Source: UBA6382 sp963617965 (GTDB taxonomy: Bacteria > Bacteroidota > Bacteroidia > Bacteroidales > Bacteroidaceae). From it: DNA of 64,000 nt. Numbering within the stretch: the stretch's first letter is position 1; each line of letters starts with the position of its first letter. The DNA lies in NCBI GenBank assembly GCA_963617965.1, contig CAVEQO010000005.1:11262-75261 (forward strand), read 5' to 3'. The position numbers were made by a program, and so were the translations under genes. Below, piece after piece: positions 17,491 to 25,581 of this stretch. The notes below the pieces were generated by a model that saw only the letters and a program-made list of their open reading frames with translations, ran no database searches and had not been told where the DNA came from.

Positions 17491-18417
17491 ATGATTAACC
17501 GAGAATTAATCCGAATCAAGACCGTTCAGCTTGCTTATGCCCACATTACCAATGGAGGCAAGAGCATGGAGGAAGCCCTCGAAGAGATGGACGAAAGCCT
17601 GTCGGCAGCCGACGACCTCTACCACCATATGCTGAACCTCATTTGCGACATAACGGATTATGCTGCGCAGCGCCGTGAAATGAACTGCACCAACATAGCG
17701 GAAAGAGGGGTCAAAATCCTGCCGGACGACAAGTTCGTGACAAACAGGTTCGCCGCACAGCTGCAGAGCAACAGACAGCTGGAGAACTTTGTACAGAGCC
17801 ACAAAAAACTGCGCTGGACTACCCACGAAGATGTTGTCCATTCGGTCTACAATGACATAGTCGGGAGCGAAGAATACAGAGCGTATATGGAAAACAGCGA
17901 CAGTTCCTACGCCGAAGACCGCGACCTGTGGAAAGTTCTCTACAAGAAATTCATCTATCAGAACGAGCTGATTGACGAGGCTCTTGAAGACTGGACTCTC
18001 TACTGGAACGATGACCGCTTTGTGATCGACACTTTCGTGATGAAGACCATCAAGCGCTTTGAGGAGGCAAACGGCGACGACCAGCCGCTGCTGAGCAAGA
18101 GCGACAATCCCGAGGACCGCAAGTTCGGGCGCGATCTTCTGGTTTATACGCTCACTAAACGTGACGAATACAGGGAACTGGTCAAATCGCACATATACAA
18201 CTGGGACATCTCGCGGATCATGACCATGGATCTCGTGATAATGCTCACGGCCATAGCCGAAATCATGAATTTCCCCGGCATCAGCGTAAACGTGTCGCTC
18301 AACGAATATATCAACATAGCGCGCAGCTACAGCTCGCCCAAGAACGCAGGTTTCATCAATGCGACTCTTGACAGCATCGTGAGAGACCTGAGACAACAGG
18401 GCAAGTTGCTCAAATAG
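17491..18417 (+). CDS. nusB: Transcription antitermination factor NusB, long form
   Basis: Binds boxA RNA with NusE (S10) for rRNA antitermination and transcript assembly. At 308 residues it is about twice the enterobacterial length. The N-terminal half is a poorly conserved helical extension and the NusB fold lies in the C-terminal part. There the segment DLVIMLTAIAEIMNFPGISVNVSLNEYINIARSYSSPKNAGFIN matches the family ending: hydrophobic helix, NEY(I/V)-I-A, and K-x-x-x-FIN. The same long form with yajC and coaE downstream is usual in Bacteroidota. Confidence 0.93.
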   Translation: MINRELIRIKTVQLAYAHITNGGKSMEEALEEMDESLSAADDLYHHMLNLICDITDYAAQRREMNCTNIAERGVKILPDDKFVTNRFAAQLQSNRQLENFVQSHKKLRWTTHEDVVHSVYNDIVGSEEYRAYMENSDSSYAEDRDLWKVLYKKFIYQNELIDEALEDWTLYWNDDRFVIDTFVMKTIKRFEEANGDDQPLLSKSDNPEDRKFGRDLLVYTLTKRDEYRELVKSHIYNWDISRIMTMDLVIMLTAIAEIMNFPGISVNVSLNEYINIARSYSSPKNAGFINATLDSIVRDLRQQGKLLK

Positions 18418-18495
18418 CCACTCCGTGCAGGAGGGCAGGAAGAACAAACCGAATCCATTTACATTTCCAACATAACCTAACAAACCACAAACATT

Positions 18496-18828
18496 ATGAT
18501 TTTATCCGTTAACCTGCTGGAAGCCGCAGCCGGGCAGCAAAGTTCCCCATGGAGTTTCTGGGTCATGATTATCCTCATCTTCGTAATCATGTATTTCTTC
18601 ATGATCCGCCCGCAAAAGAAGAAACAAAAACAGATAGAACAGTTCCGCAAGAGCCTCGGCGTGGGCAATCAGGTTGTCACCGCAGGCGGAATCCACGGCA
18701 CTATCCGCGAAGTCAACGAAGCCAGCAACACCGTTGTGCTTGAGATCGACAAGAACGTCAGGATCACCATTGAGAAATCCTCCATCTACGCCAACGCCGG
18801 CAGCGCCGCTGAAGCACAGACGAAATAA
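18496..18828 (+). CDS. yajC: Preprotein translocase subunit YajC
   Basis: A small inner-membrane accessory of SecDF. The 110-residue protein has one transmembrane helix (about 19-37, FWVMIILIFVIMYFFMI) directly followed by the family signature RPQKKKQKQIEQFRKSL, and then a small cytoplasmic domain with VVTAGGIHGTIREV. It lies 78 bases after nusB and 15 bases before the YbbR gene. Confidence 0.95.
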   Translation: MILSVNLLEAAAGQQSSPWSFWVMIILIFVIMYFFMIRPQKKKQKQIEQFRKSLGVGNQVVTAGGIHGTIREVNEASNTVVLEIDKNVRITIEKSSIYANAGSAAEAQTK

Positions 18829-18843
18829 GTCCACGCACGCAGG

Positions 18844-19830
18844 GTGTTGTACGACAAGAGATATCTCGCAAAAGTCAAAAAGTTTCTGAAGAGCAACCTC
18901 AACAGAAACTTTTGGACTTTTATGTTCTTTCTGATACTCTCGGCAAGTTTCTGGCTCTTTCTGAAACTCGAGGACGAGTACGACTACAGCATTGCCGTCC
19001 CCGTCAAGCTTGTCAATGTGCCGGAAAACGTAGTTATCACCACTCCGCTGCCAGGCAACATCAGGATAACAGTGCATGACCATGGTGGGATACTGTTGAA
19101 ATACCGGTACTCGCAGAGGCCCGACACCATATGTGTGGACTTCAACGACTACAACAAAATATCCGGTCATGTCACCCTGCTCGCATCCGACATCGCACAG
19201 TCTGTTGTCAACACCCTTGACGGCACAACCAAAGTGGTGGCCGTCAAACCCGACACTGTGGAATATTTCTACAATTTCGGCAGTTTCCGACAGTTGCCTG
19301 TGAGGATAGGCGGCAAGGTCTCGGCTGACAGTCTCTACGCCGTGGCAGACACAGTCGTCAGCCCGCGTTTCGTCAAGGTCTACGCCTCGGAGGAGGTGCT
19401 GGACACAATGACTCTGGTCTACACCAAGCCTTTCGTGCTTGACAAAATAAGCAAAAGCACCACCTGCACCGTGGGGCTTGCCACCGTGCGCGGGGTGAAG
19501 ACCGTGCCCGACAAAGTCCGGGTAACATTTGACGCTGATCTCGTGACCGAGAAAACGGTGCAGGTGCCGGTGGAACACATCAATTTCCCGGCCGGCAAGA
19601 CCTTGAAGACCTTTCCCGGCACCGTCGGCGTGACGTTCCACGTTGGCACGAAGCGGTACGGGGAAATAACCGCCGACAGATTCGCCATAGTGGTGACCTA
19701 CGACGAAGTGGCGCACAGCGGCGACAACCGTCTGCACCTCTCGCTCAAGAACAAGCCGCGAGGAGTGAGCCACGTGCGTATCGACCCGGAAGAAGTGGAG
19801 TTTCTGATTGAAGACATCAGCGATGAGTAG
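18844..19830 (+). CDS. YbbR-domain membrane protein
   Basis: A 328-residue protein with a single N-terminal transmembrane helix (about 23-42, FWTFMFFLILSASFWLFLKL). Repeated beta-rich extracytoplasmic segments of the YbbR type follow (SIAVPVKLVNVPENVVITTPLPGNIRITV, and again near 150-170 and 235-260). In Firmicutes YbbR (CdaR) regulates the diadenylate cyclase; no cyclase gene is adjacent here, so that role is not supported. Translation starts at GTG 18844 or TTG 18847. The end overlaps the coaE start by 8 bases, indicating coupling. Confidence 0.85.
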   Translation: MLYDKRYLAKVKKFLKSNLNRNFWTFMFFLILSASFWLFLKLEDEYDYSIAVPVKLVNVPENVVITTPLPGNIRITVHDHGGILLKYRYSQRPDTICVDFNDYNKISGHVTLLASDIAQSVVNTLDGTTKVVAVKPDTVEYFYNFGSFRQLPVRIGGKVSADSLYAVADTVVSPRFVKVYASEEVLDTMTLVYTKPFVLDKISKSTTCTVGLATVRGVKTVPDKVRVTFDADLVTEKTVQVPVEHINFPAGKTLKTFPGTVGVTFHVGTKRYGEITADRFAIVVTYDEVAHSGDNRLHLSLKNKPRGVSHVRIDPEEVEFLIEDISDE

Positions 19831-20452
19831 CCCCCTGTGCCTTGGAGTGACGGGAGGCATCGGCAGCGGCAAGAGTTTCGTGTGCAAGATGCTCGAACGG
19901 CACGGCGTGCCCGTTTTCTACACCGACGACGAGGCAAAGGCCGAGATGAGCAACAATGCCGGCATTCACAAGGATCTGTGCGCACTGCTTGGCCCCCGGG
20001 TTCTGGACGACTGCGGAAAGCCCGTAAAGGCAGTATTGTCGCAATATATCTGCCACAGCACAGCCAACGCACAGAGAATAAACGACATCGTGCATCCGAG
20101 AGTGAAAGCGCGTGCCATGCGCTGGCTTTCTTCCGCATCCGTGCGCCGCAGCCCCGTGGCTGCCATAGAGTGCGCCCTGCTTTTCGAGGCGGGATTTGAC
20201 TCTCTGTGCCAAAAGACCCTCACCGTGAGCGCACCGCTGCAGACACGCATTGACCGCATCTGTCTGCGCGACGGCATAACTCCGCAGGAAGCCATGGAAT
20301 GGATAGACCTGCAGATGCCGCAGGAAGAGAAAGCCCGTCTGTCGGACTACGTGATATACAACGACGGAGAGCAAGACGTGGAGCTACAGGTTGGCCAACT
20401 GGTAAAATCCCTGCTTTTGGCACACCAGAACAGCGAATTTTCGTCTTTTTAG
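19823..20452 (+). CDS. coaE: Dephospho-CoA kinase
   Basis: Catalyses the last step of coenzyme A synthesis, phosphorylation of the 3'-hydroxyl of dephospho-CoA. The 209-residue protein has the P-loop GVTGGIGSGKS (about 6-16), the segment VPVFYTDDEAK (about 29-39) where most family members have D-A-D, and the CoA-binding/lid segment with RDGIT and IDLQMP. The open frame reaches 19808 by a TTG, but the ATG at 19823 gives the standard N-terminus. Confidence 0.95.
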   Translation: MSSPLCLGVTGGIGSGKSFVCKMLERHGVPVFYTDDEAKAEMSNNAGIHKDLCALLGPRVLDDCGKPVKAVLSQYICHSTANAQRINDIVHPRVKARAMRWLSSASVRRSPVAAIECALLFEAGFDSLCQKTLTVSAPLQTRIDRICLRDGITPQEAMEWIDLQMPQEEKARLSDYVIYNDGEQDVELQVGQLVKSLLLAHQNSEFSSF

Positions 20453-20483
20453 TTTGCCGCCCCGGCAAAAAAGCCTAATTTTG
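20453..20483 (+). promoter_or_regulatory. Promoter for rplY
   Basis: TTTG (20453-20456) and TAATTTTG (20476-20483) are separated by 19 bases, an essentially perfect Bacteroidota promoter. The -33 element begins right at the coaE stop. The leader to the rplY ATG is about 90 bases. Confidence 0.8.
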
Positions 20484-20576
20484 CACCGCTTTTCAGCCTA
20501 CATGATCCACAGTGTGATGGCGAATTAAGCTACCATAACCGTTTGACTTAATTTAGAGTAACACATTTACAAGACA

Positions 20577-21167
20577 ATGAAAGAATTTGCATTGAAAGGT
20601 ACCAAGCGTATCGCAGGCGGCAAGAAAGCCGCAAAAGTTCTCCGCGCCACCGGCGCAATTCCATGCAACCTCTATGGCGCGCAGAAGGATGCCGACGGCA
20701 AGACTATGGCAACCAGCTTCTCCGTTGACTTCGAGGCTGTACGCAAACTCATCTACACGCCCGACATCTACACCGTAAACCTCGACATTGACGGTGTCGT
20801 ATGCAAAGCCGTGATGAGGGAAATCCAGTTCCACCCTGTCAAGGACACAGTCCTGCACATTGATTTCTATCAGATTACCGAAGGCAAGCCCATTGTGATG
20901 GCTGTGCCAGTAACCTATACCGGTCATGCCATCGGCGTGCGCGAAGGCGGTGCTTTCCAGACTCTTGTGCGCCGTCTCAATGTCAAGGCCACCTATGATG
21001 TCATACCCGAAAGACTGACCATTGACATCACGGATCTTGCCATCGGAAAATCCATCAAGGTCGGCGACGTCCATTTTGACGGTCTTGAGATTGTCACCCC
21101 CAAGCAGGCTCTCATCTGCTCCGTGAAGGCCACGCGCAACTCCCGTCAGGCAGAACAGCAGGCTTGA
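20577..21167 (+). CDS. rplY: 50S ribosomal protein L25/general stress protein Ctc
   Basis: Binds 5S rRNA in the large subunit. The 196-residue protein has the short L25 RNA-binding domain (about 1-90, with the opening KGTKRIAGGKKAAKVLRATGAIPCNLYG) and the longer C-terminal TL5/Ctc beta domain (about 95-190, with the conserved VRRLNVKATYDVIPE). It is preceded by a strong promoter and followed by an intrinsic terminator, so it is a single-gene unit. Confidence 0.96.
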   Translation: MKEFALKGTKRIAGGKKAAKVLRATGAIPCNLYGAQKDADGKTMATSFSVDFEAVRKLIYTPDIYTVNLDIDGVVCKAVMREIQFHPVKDTVLHIDFYQITEGKPIVMAVPVTYTGHAIGVREGGAFQTLVRRLNVKATYDVIPERLTIDITDLAIGKSIKVGDVHFDGLEIVTPKQALICSVKATRNSRQAEQQA

Positions 21168-21188
21168 CCTGTCGATCCGCATAACCAC

Positions 21189-21237
21189 ACAAGGGAAACG
21201 GGAGGCACACTCCGGTTTCCCTTGTTTTCGTTTTTGT
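21189..21237 (+). terminator. Intrinsic terminator after rplY
   Basis: A 16-bp stem with one mismatch (ACAAGGGAAACgGGAG paired with the downstream CTCCgGTTTCCCTTGT) has a short loop and is followed by a T-rich run (TTTTCGTTTTTG). It ends rplY transcription before pth. Confidence 0.85.
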
Positions 21238-21322
21238 CACTCTCAGTTTTATCGTGAACATATTCAAAAGCATCGCCGACCGGCTGTTCCAGCCAAGGAT
21301 GCAAACCCGAACTACAGCGGAA

Positions 21323-21886
21323 ATGAACTACCTCATAACAGGACTCGGCAACATAGGCCCCGAATATGCCGGCACACGCCACAATATAGGGTTCAGCGTG
21401 GTTGATGCCCTTGCAGCGGAGGCTGGGGCCGTATTTCAGGACAAACGCTACGGGGCGGTGGCGGAAATGAGACTGCGCGGACACAAGCTCTACCTGCTCA
21501 AACCGTCGACATACATGAACCTCAGCGGCAACGCCGTGCGCTATTGGGTGAAAGAAAAGAAGATAGACCTCGAAAGGCTGCTCGTGGTCAGCGACGACAT
21601 CGCCCTGCCCCTCGGCACTCTGCGGATGAAGCCCTCCGGCAGCGAGGGCGGACACAACGGGCTGAAAAGCATTACCCAATGTCTGGGCACCAACCAGTAC
21701 GCCCGGCTGCGTTTCGGCATAGGCAACGGATTCGCACGCGGTCATCAGGCCGATTTCGTTTTGGGCAAATTCAGCGAGGAGGAAACCGCACTGCTCAAGG
21801 AACGCATAGCTCTGGCCGCCGATGCCGTAAAGGCTTTTGCCCTTAGCGGTCCGCAGTTTGCCATGAACCACTACAACGGCAAATAG
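21323..21886 (+). CDS. pth: Peptidyl-tRNA hydrolase
   Basis: Recycles tRNA by cleaving peptidyl-tRNA released from stalled ribosomes. From the ATG at 21323 the protein is 187 residues, the usual length, and starts MNYLITGLGNIGPEYAGTRHN with the catalytic His at about 20. Other conserved stretches are KPSTYMNLSGNAV, the VVSDDIALPLG Asp, and SEGGHNGLKS. The frame is open back to a GTG at 21254, giving 23 extra residues with no family match; an AGCGGA stretch just before 21323 also favours the shorter start. Confidence 0.95.
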   Translation: MNYLITGLGNIGPEYAGTRHNIGFSVVDALAAEAGAVFQDKRYGAVAEMRLRGHKLYLLKPSTYMNLSGNAVRYWVKEKKIDLERLLVVSDDIALPLGTLRMKPSGSEGGHNGLKSITQCLGTNQYARLRFGIGNGFARGHQADFVLGKFSEEETALLKERIALAADAVKAFALSGPQFAMNHYNGK

Positions 21887-21952
21887 CACAACGGCAACCT
21901 GCGGCACAGTCGCGGGAAAACAAACATCCATCGCAATCAGACACCGACCGAT

Positions 21953-22378
21953 ATGGAAGCACGCATAGACAAATGGCTGTGGGCTGCCCGGATATTCAAG
22001 ACCCGCACACTGGCCGCCGATGCCTGCAAGAACGGGAGAGTGACAGTCAAAGGCGCACGTGTCAAGGCTTCGCACTCCGTCAGGGAAGGCGACATCATAG
22101 AGGTGCGCAAACCGCCCGTGACCTACTCTTTCCGGATTCTCAGAGCCGTGGAGAAACGGGTAGGAGCGAAACTTATTCCCGAAATACTGGAAAACATCAC
22201 TTCTCCAGACCAATACGAACTGCTGGAGATGAGCCGCATGAGCGGTTTCGTTGACCGTGCCCGCGGCACCGGACGCCCTACGAAAAAAGAACGCCGCGCC
22301 ATTGACCAATTCCACACGTCGCCATTCTACGACTCTGACATTGATGAATATTTCGGTTCAGGTCTTGAGGAAGAATAG
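21953..22378 (+). CDS. S4-domain RNA-binding protein, HslR-like
   Basis: A 141-residue protein with an S4 domain at about 1-60 (RIDKWLWAARIFKTRTLAADACKNGRVTVKG). A basic linker follows, and the C-terminal tail has the segment GRPTKKERRAIDQF seen in HslR (Hsp15)-type proteins, which rescue stalled 50S subunits carrying peptidyl-tRNA. The tail ends acidic (SGLEEE). It lies 66 bases after pth, consistent with a shared role in ribosome rescue. Confidence 0.9.
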   Translation: MEARIDKWLWAARIFKTRTLAADACKNGRVTVKGARVKASHSVREGDIIEVRKPPVTYSFRILRAVEKRVGAKLIPEILENITSPDQYELLEMSRMSGFVDRARGTGRPTKKERRAIDQFHTSPFYDSDIDEYFGSGLEEE

Positions 22379-22395
22379 AACCACTATCTTATATC

Positions 22396-22410
22396 TTAGG
22401 ACAATATTGC
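22396..22410 (+). repeat. Left 15-bp direct repeat of the Fic/recQ island
   Basis: TTAGGACAATATTGC occurs here, 18 bases after the S4-protein stop, and again at 24642-24656. Between the two copies lie the IS3 remnant, the Fic gene and the recQ fragment, all more A+T-rich than the surrounding genes. Confidence 0.7.
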
Positions 22411-22500
22411 CTCGTGTGTAATTTTTTTGCGGAAGCCTGCGAGGATGCCGGAATCAAAGTGAGATGATAGAACTTGAGAAGCAGCGTCCTGCAGGCATAA

Positions 22501-22863
22501 GCAGAAAACGTTTTTGCGAGTTGGCAGGACAGAATCAAAGTCTCCGGCTCGCCGGAGATAGTCAACTCCGACCAAGGAAGCCAGTATGCGACAAAGCTGT
22601 GGGAAGACCTGCTTGCAAAACATGACATCAGGATCAGCATGGACGGCAGGGGGCGTTGCAAGGACAACATCTGGATAGAGTGCTTCTGGCGAACGATCAA
22701 GCAGGAATACATATACATCACCCCTGCTGACAGCGTGAAAGAGTTGAGGGAAGGGATTGGAGACTTCGTCAAGTTCTACAACTCCAAACGCCCCCACCAG
22801 AGTATGGACGTGCTGCTTCCGGCTATGAAAATATGGCATAGCTGCATAATTGTCATCAAATAA
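22501..22863 (+). pseudogene. IS3-family transposase fragment (C-terminal part of the integrase core)
   Basis: A frame open from 22501 encodes the end of an IS3-type DDE transposase. It includes VNSDQGSQYATKLWEDLL, carrying the second Asp. The segment KDNIWIECFWRTIKQEYIY carries the catalytic Glu, and FYNSKRPHQSM is the usual C-terminal block. About the first two-thirds of OrfB, with the first Asp, and all of OrfA are missing. Upstream bases 22411-22500 contain stops in this frame. The piece cannot be active and marks an old insertion. Confidence 0.85.
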
Positions 22864-23029
22864 TTTGCACCGTCAGAGAAAAACAATTAACATTGCACAG
22901 CCAAGGCAAGAGTACGCTCTGGATAATCCGCATGCTTTCTTGGCTGGCAAAACAAAGTCAAACCCTGTCTAAAAATGGGGAGTACCATAGAAAGACAAGG
23001 TTATATTCGAGTTGCATTCCAAATACGAA

Positions 23030-23035
23030 AAGGAG
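23030..23035 (+). promoter_or_regulatory. Strong Shine-Dalgarno before the Fic gene
   Basis: AAGGAG lies 8 bases before the ATG at 23044. Such consensus sites are rare in this window, so it both selects the start codon and hints that the gene came from a donor with different translation signals. Confidence 0.7.
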
Positions 23036-23043
23036 TACAATAC

Positions 23044-24414
23044 ATGACAAGAAACAACAAAGACATATTGCTCGCCTTGCTCCATCAGTACAATGAGTTG
23101 GGCATTTCCGAGCAGATAGACTACGACAAGTTCTATCTGTACTCCATCATTACGCACTCTACTGCCATAGAGGGCAGCACCGTGACGGAAGTGGAGGCAC
23201 AACTGCTCTTCGATGAAGGCATCACTTCGTCGAAGCGTACCATGATGGAGCAGATGATGAACCTCGACTTGAAGGTAGCTTATGAGTATGGTATGAAGTG
23301 GATAAAAAGCCATGCGCCAATCACTACGGAATGGCTCATCACGCTTGCATCCAAGGTGATGGCTCGCACTGGAAGCGAATACAATTCTATTGGCGGTCAC
23401 TTCGATGCATCTAAGGGAGAACTGCGCAAACTGAACGTGACGGCTGGATTTGGTGGACGTTCGTACATGGCATTTCAGAAAGTGCCGGACAAGCTGGCTG
23501 CGTTTTGCGAAGAACTAAACCGTCGCCGTCAAGCAATAGGCTCCAACGATGTCGCTAGCATCTATGAACTGAGTTTCTGGGCACACTACGAACTGGTGAC
23601 TATTCACCCTTGGGCAGATGGAAACGGCAGAACTTGTCGACTGCTGATGAACTTACTGCAAATGGAGTTTGGCGTGTTGCCTACAAAGGTATTGAAAGAA
23701 GATAAGGCGGAATACATCCAAGCCCTGATTGACACGAGGGAAGAAGAGAGCATCGACATCTTCATTGACTGCATGACGGAACTGCATTGCCGGCATCTGA
23801 AGTCAGACATCGACCAATACATCAAGTCAACATCAGAGGAAATGGCCGATAACAAGGCCCTTGTCAAGGAAATGGTCGACAAATGGTCGATAAAGCCGTC
23901 TTTGGCAGAGAAAATGGCCGATATTCTTGTATTTATGGCCGACAAACAGAAAGTCACTACGGATGAAGTCATTTCTTTCATCAAGGCTATCAGGCAATAT
24001 GAAGGTGACAGCGTGGATTTACCATTCCCTGATGCTTTGCCTTTCCCAACTACTCCCACAAGAAAAGCAAAGCAGGAGCTCTCATCCTATATGGAGCAGC
24101 AAAAACAGCTTCATGCGAATGCATACGCCCATTGGGAAGAGGACGATGATAAAAAACTCATGGAGTATTATCAGCAAGGACTAAGTACATCGGAGATTGC
24201 ATCGCTGATGAATCGGAATACAGGTGGCATTTCATCGCGTATCAAGAAACTTGGCCTGAAAGATGCCACTGACATTAAAGTCGTCTCTACTGCTCCTGAT
24301 AACAGAAAGAAACGACGTGAAGAGTACTGGCAGAAACTGGATGAGCTGTCCGAAATGAAAGCAAAGATTGACAGAAAGATTGAGGAACTGCGTCGTAAGA
24401 TAGAGGAGGAATAA
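23044..24414 (+). CDS. Fic-domain AMP-transferase with N-terminal inhibitory motif and C-terminal HTH/coiled coil
   Basis: A 456-residue Fic protein, expected to transfer AMP from ATP to a target hydroxyl. The Fic motif H188-PWADGNGRTCR is intact. The N-terminal S39-TAIE43-G matches the inhibitory (S/T)xxxE(G/N) helix, making this a class II, self-inhibited Fic. The C-terminal third adds a helix-turn-helix-like segment (about 375-408, QGLSTSEIASLMNRNTGGIS) and a charged coiled coil ending in EELRRKIEEE. The longer frame from 22975 is less likely because of the Shine-Dalgarno at 23030. No separate antitoxin gene is adjacent. Composition is more A+T-rich than flanking genes, suggesting transfer. 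Confidence 0.9.
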   Translation: MTRNNKDILLALLHQYNELGISEQIDYDKFYLYSIITHSTAIEGSTVTEVEAQLLFDEGITSSKRTMMEQMMNLDLKVAYEYGMKWIKSHAPITTEWLITLASKVMARTGSEYNSIGGHFDASKGELRKLNVTAGFGGRSYMAFQKVPDKLAAFCEELNRRRQAIGSNDVASIYELSFWAHYELVTIHPWADGNGRTCRLLMNLLQMEFGVLPTKVLKEDKAEYIQALIDTREEESIDIFIDCMTELHCRHLKSDIDQYIKSTSEEMADNKALVKEMVDKWSIKPSLAEKMADILVFMADKQKVTTDEVISFIKAIRQYEGDSVDLPFPDALPFPTTPTRKAKQELSSYMEQQKQLHANAYAHWEEDDDKKLMEYYQQGLSTSEIASLMNRNTGGISSRIKKLGLKDATDIKVVSTAPDNRKKRREEYWQKLDELSEMKAKIDRKIEELRRKIEEE

Positions 24415-24419
24415 ACATC

Positions 24420-24572
24420 GATGACAACAACGATTCCACATATAGAGAGCAGAAGTTTGAGGAGCTTATCCGCAGGCATCCTGGCGAGAGCGGCATCATC
24501 TATTGTCTGGCATGTAAGACTACCGAGACGTTGGCAGAGAAACTGAGACACGGCGGATTCTCTGCAGGAATC
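24420..24572 (+). pseudogene. Fragment of a RecQ-type DNA helicase
   Basis: The frame starting near 24399 encodes a piece of the RecQ helicase second RecA domain: REQKFEELIRRHPGESG followed by IIYCLACKTTETLAEKLRHG. Intact homologues read GIIYCLSRKxxExLAxxL at the same place. Both the upstream Walker motifs and everything after about 24572 are missing. The reading frame then runs into repeat sequence without family resemblance. It begins just after the Fic stop, so the donor locus may have had fic and recQ side by side. Confidence 0.7.
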
Positions 24573-24876
24573 CGTTCCTCCAGCCTTCTGTGTGGTGGTG
24601 TCATTGAGGCACCCCTTGCCTTACTGCGTTTTATCAAAACTTTAGGACAATATTGCGTGCGGAAAGAAAAAACAAGCAAAAATTTCTTGAGATCAAGCGG
24701 AAATTCCGCCACATCAGCATTTTCACGCCAAGAGGGTTTCGCGGCGTTCCTTTGTGCGGGACAGTGTCACACAAAGGAAAGGAACGCTGTTCTTCCACTT
24801 TGTATGCCAGTCCGTTTGTCCCGCTGGTTTCCCGCCGGTCTGAAAGGAATTGCGGCACATTGGCAAGGGGAAAGTT
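24573..24876. other. Gap between recQ fragment and IspD-family gene: repeat and hairpin, no gene
   Basis: Apart from the repeat at 24642-24745, this stretch holds a bulged hairpin around 24743-24790 (GCGTTCCTTTGTG against CACACAAAGGAAAGGAACGC). This could act at the 3' end of the minus-strand transcript. Open frames here are short and show no family resemblance. Confidence 0.5.
24642..24745 (+). repeat. Right 15-bp direct repeat and copy A of a dispersed repeat
   Basis: TTAGGACAATATTGC (24642-24656) repeats the left-edge sequence at 22396. It runs straight into CGTGCGGAAAGAAAAAA (24656-24672) and AACAAGCAAAAATTT (24671-24685). Both recur at 63410-63426 and 63558-63572. The 13-bp palindrome GCGGAAATTCCGC and the segment TCAGCATTTTcACGCC complete the unit. 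Confidence 0.75.
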
Positions 24877-25581
24877 CTACACATCTTTCAGAGCACGGAA
24901 GTATTTCAGATCCTGAGGTTGGGTAATCTTGAAATTGAGGATGTCGCCCTGGGCGATGTAGAGAGGGCCGTGCCCAAGTTCGCAGGCGAGTGTAAACAGC
25001 GACTGCGAGCAAGTGATGCCCTGCCTGTCGGCTTCGGCCATGAGGTCCCGCAGTGCCGACAGGCGGAACGTGTGGGGAGTCTGCGCACGCATATACTCTT
25101 CGCGCATGGCATATCCCACGGCCTCGTTGCCGCCCGCCACGCGCATATACGATTCGTTGCTGTAAATGACCGTTATGGCGTTGCCGTGCCTGCTGCACTC
25201 GTGTATGTTGTTGGCTATGATGTCGTGTGAAACGAGCGGACGCACCGCATCGTGTACCATCACCATGCTGTCATCGGGAAAACCGGACAGCGACAGCCCC
25301 TCTATACCGCTGCGCACCGAGAGGAAGGACGTGTCGCCCGATGGCAGGCATTTGCGGAACTTGCCGAAGCCCCACAAGGAGACCTGCCGCTCCACATATC
25401 CGTTCCACTCCGGCGAGCATACCACGCAGATGTCCGTCACCATGGGGTGTGTCTGAAACTGCCTCATGGTATAGGAAACTATGGGCATGCCGTCTACCTC
25501 GATATACTGCTTGGGGCGCATGGAGTTGAACCGCGTGCCCTTGCCGCCAGCCAATATCAGTGCCACACACCTCTCTGTCAT
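24877..25581 (-). CDS. ispD: IspD/TarI-family cytidylyltransferase
   Basis: Transfers CMP from CTP to a phosphorylated alcohol; the classical product is CDP-methylerythritol in the MEP isoprenoid pathway. The protein (234 residues) has the pyrophosphorylase motif LILAGGKGTRFNSMRPKQY (about 7-25), the VHDAVRPLVS block (about 102-111), and AQTPHTFRLSAL near 165. The start at 25581 overlaps the upstream stop as ATGA; a second ATG at 25587 is possible. The gene is coupled to a CDP-alcohol phosphatidyltransferase rather than to ispF, so a TarI-like role making another CDP-alcohol for that enzyme is a real alternative. Confidence 0.8.
   Translation of the reverse strand: MTERCVALILAGGKGTRFNSMRPKQYIEVDGMPIVSYTMRQFQTHPMVTDICVVCSPEWNGYVERQVSLWGFGKFRKCLPSGDTSFLSVRSGIEGLSLSGFPDDSMVMVHDAVRPLVSHDIIANNIHECSRHGNAITVIYSNESYMRVAGGNEAVGYAMREEYMRAQTPHTFRLSALRDLMAEADRQGITCSQSLFTLACELGHGPLYIAQGDILNFKITQPQDLKYFRALKDV

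Noticed and set aside
18502..19887. A 461-codon minus-strand frame opposite yajC and the YbbR gene
   Set aside because: Antisense to two recognised genes and rich in His/Val with no motifs.
22864..23043. Small gene between the IS3 remnant and fic
   Set aside because: Short frames in this stretch are interrupted by stops and show no recognisable family; probably decayed mobile-element sequence.
24653..24916. An 87-codon frame beginning in repeat copy A
   Set aside because: Starts in the repeat and runs antisense into the IspD-family gene; no evidence of a real product.
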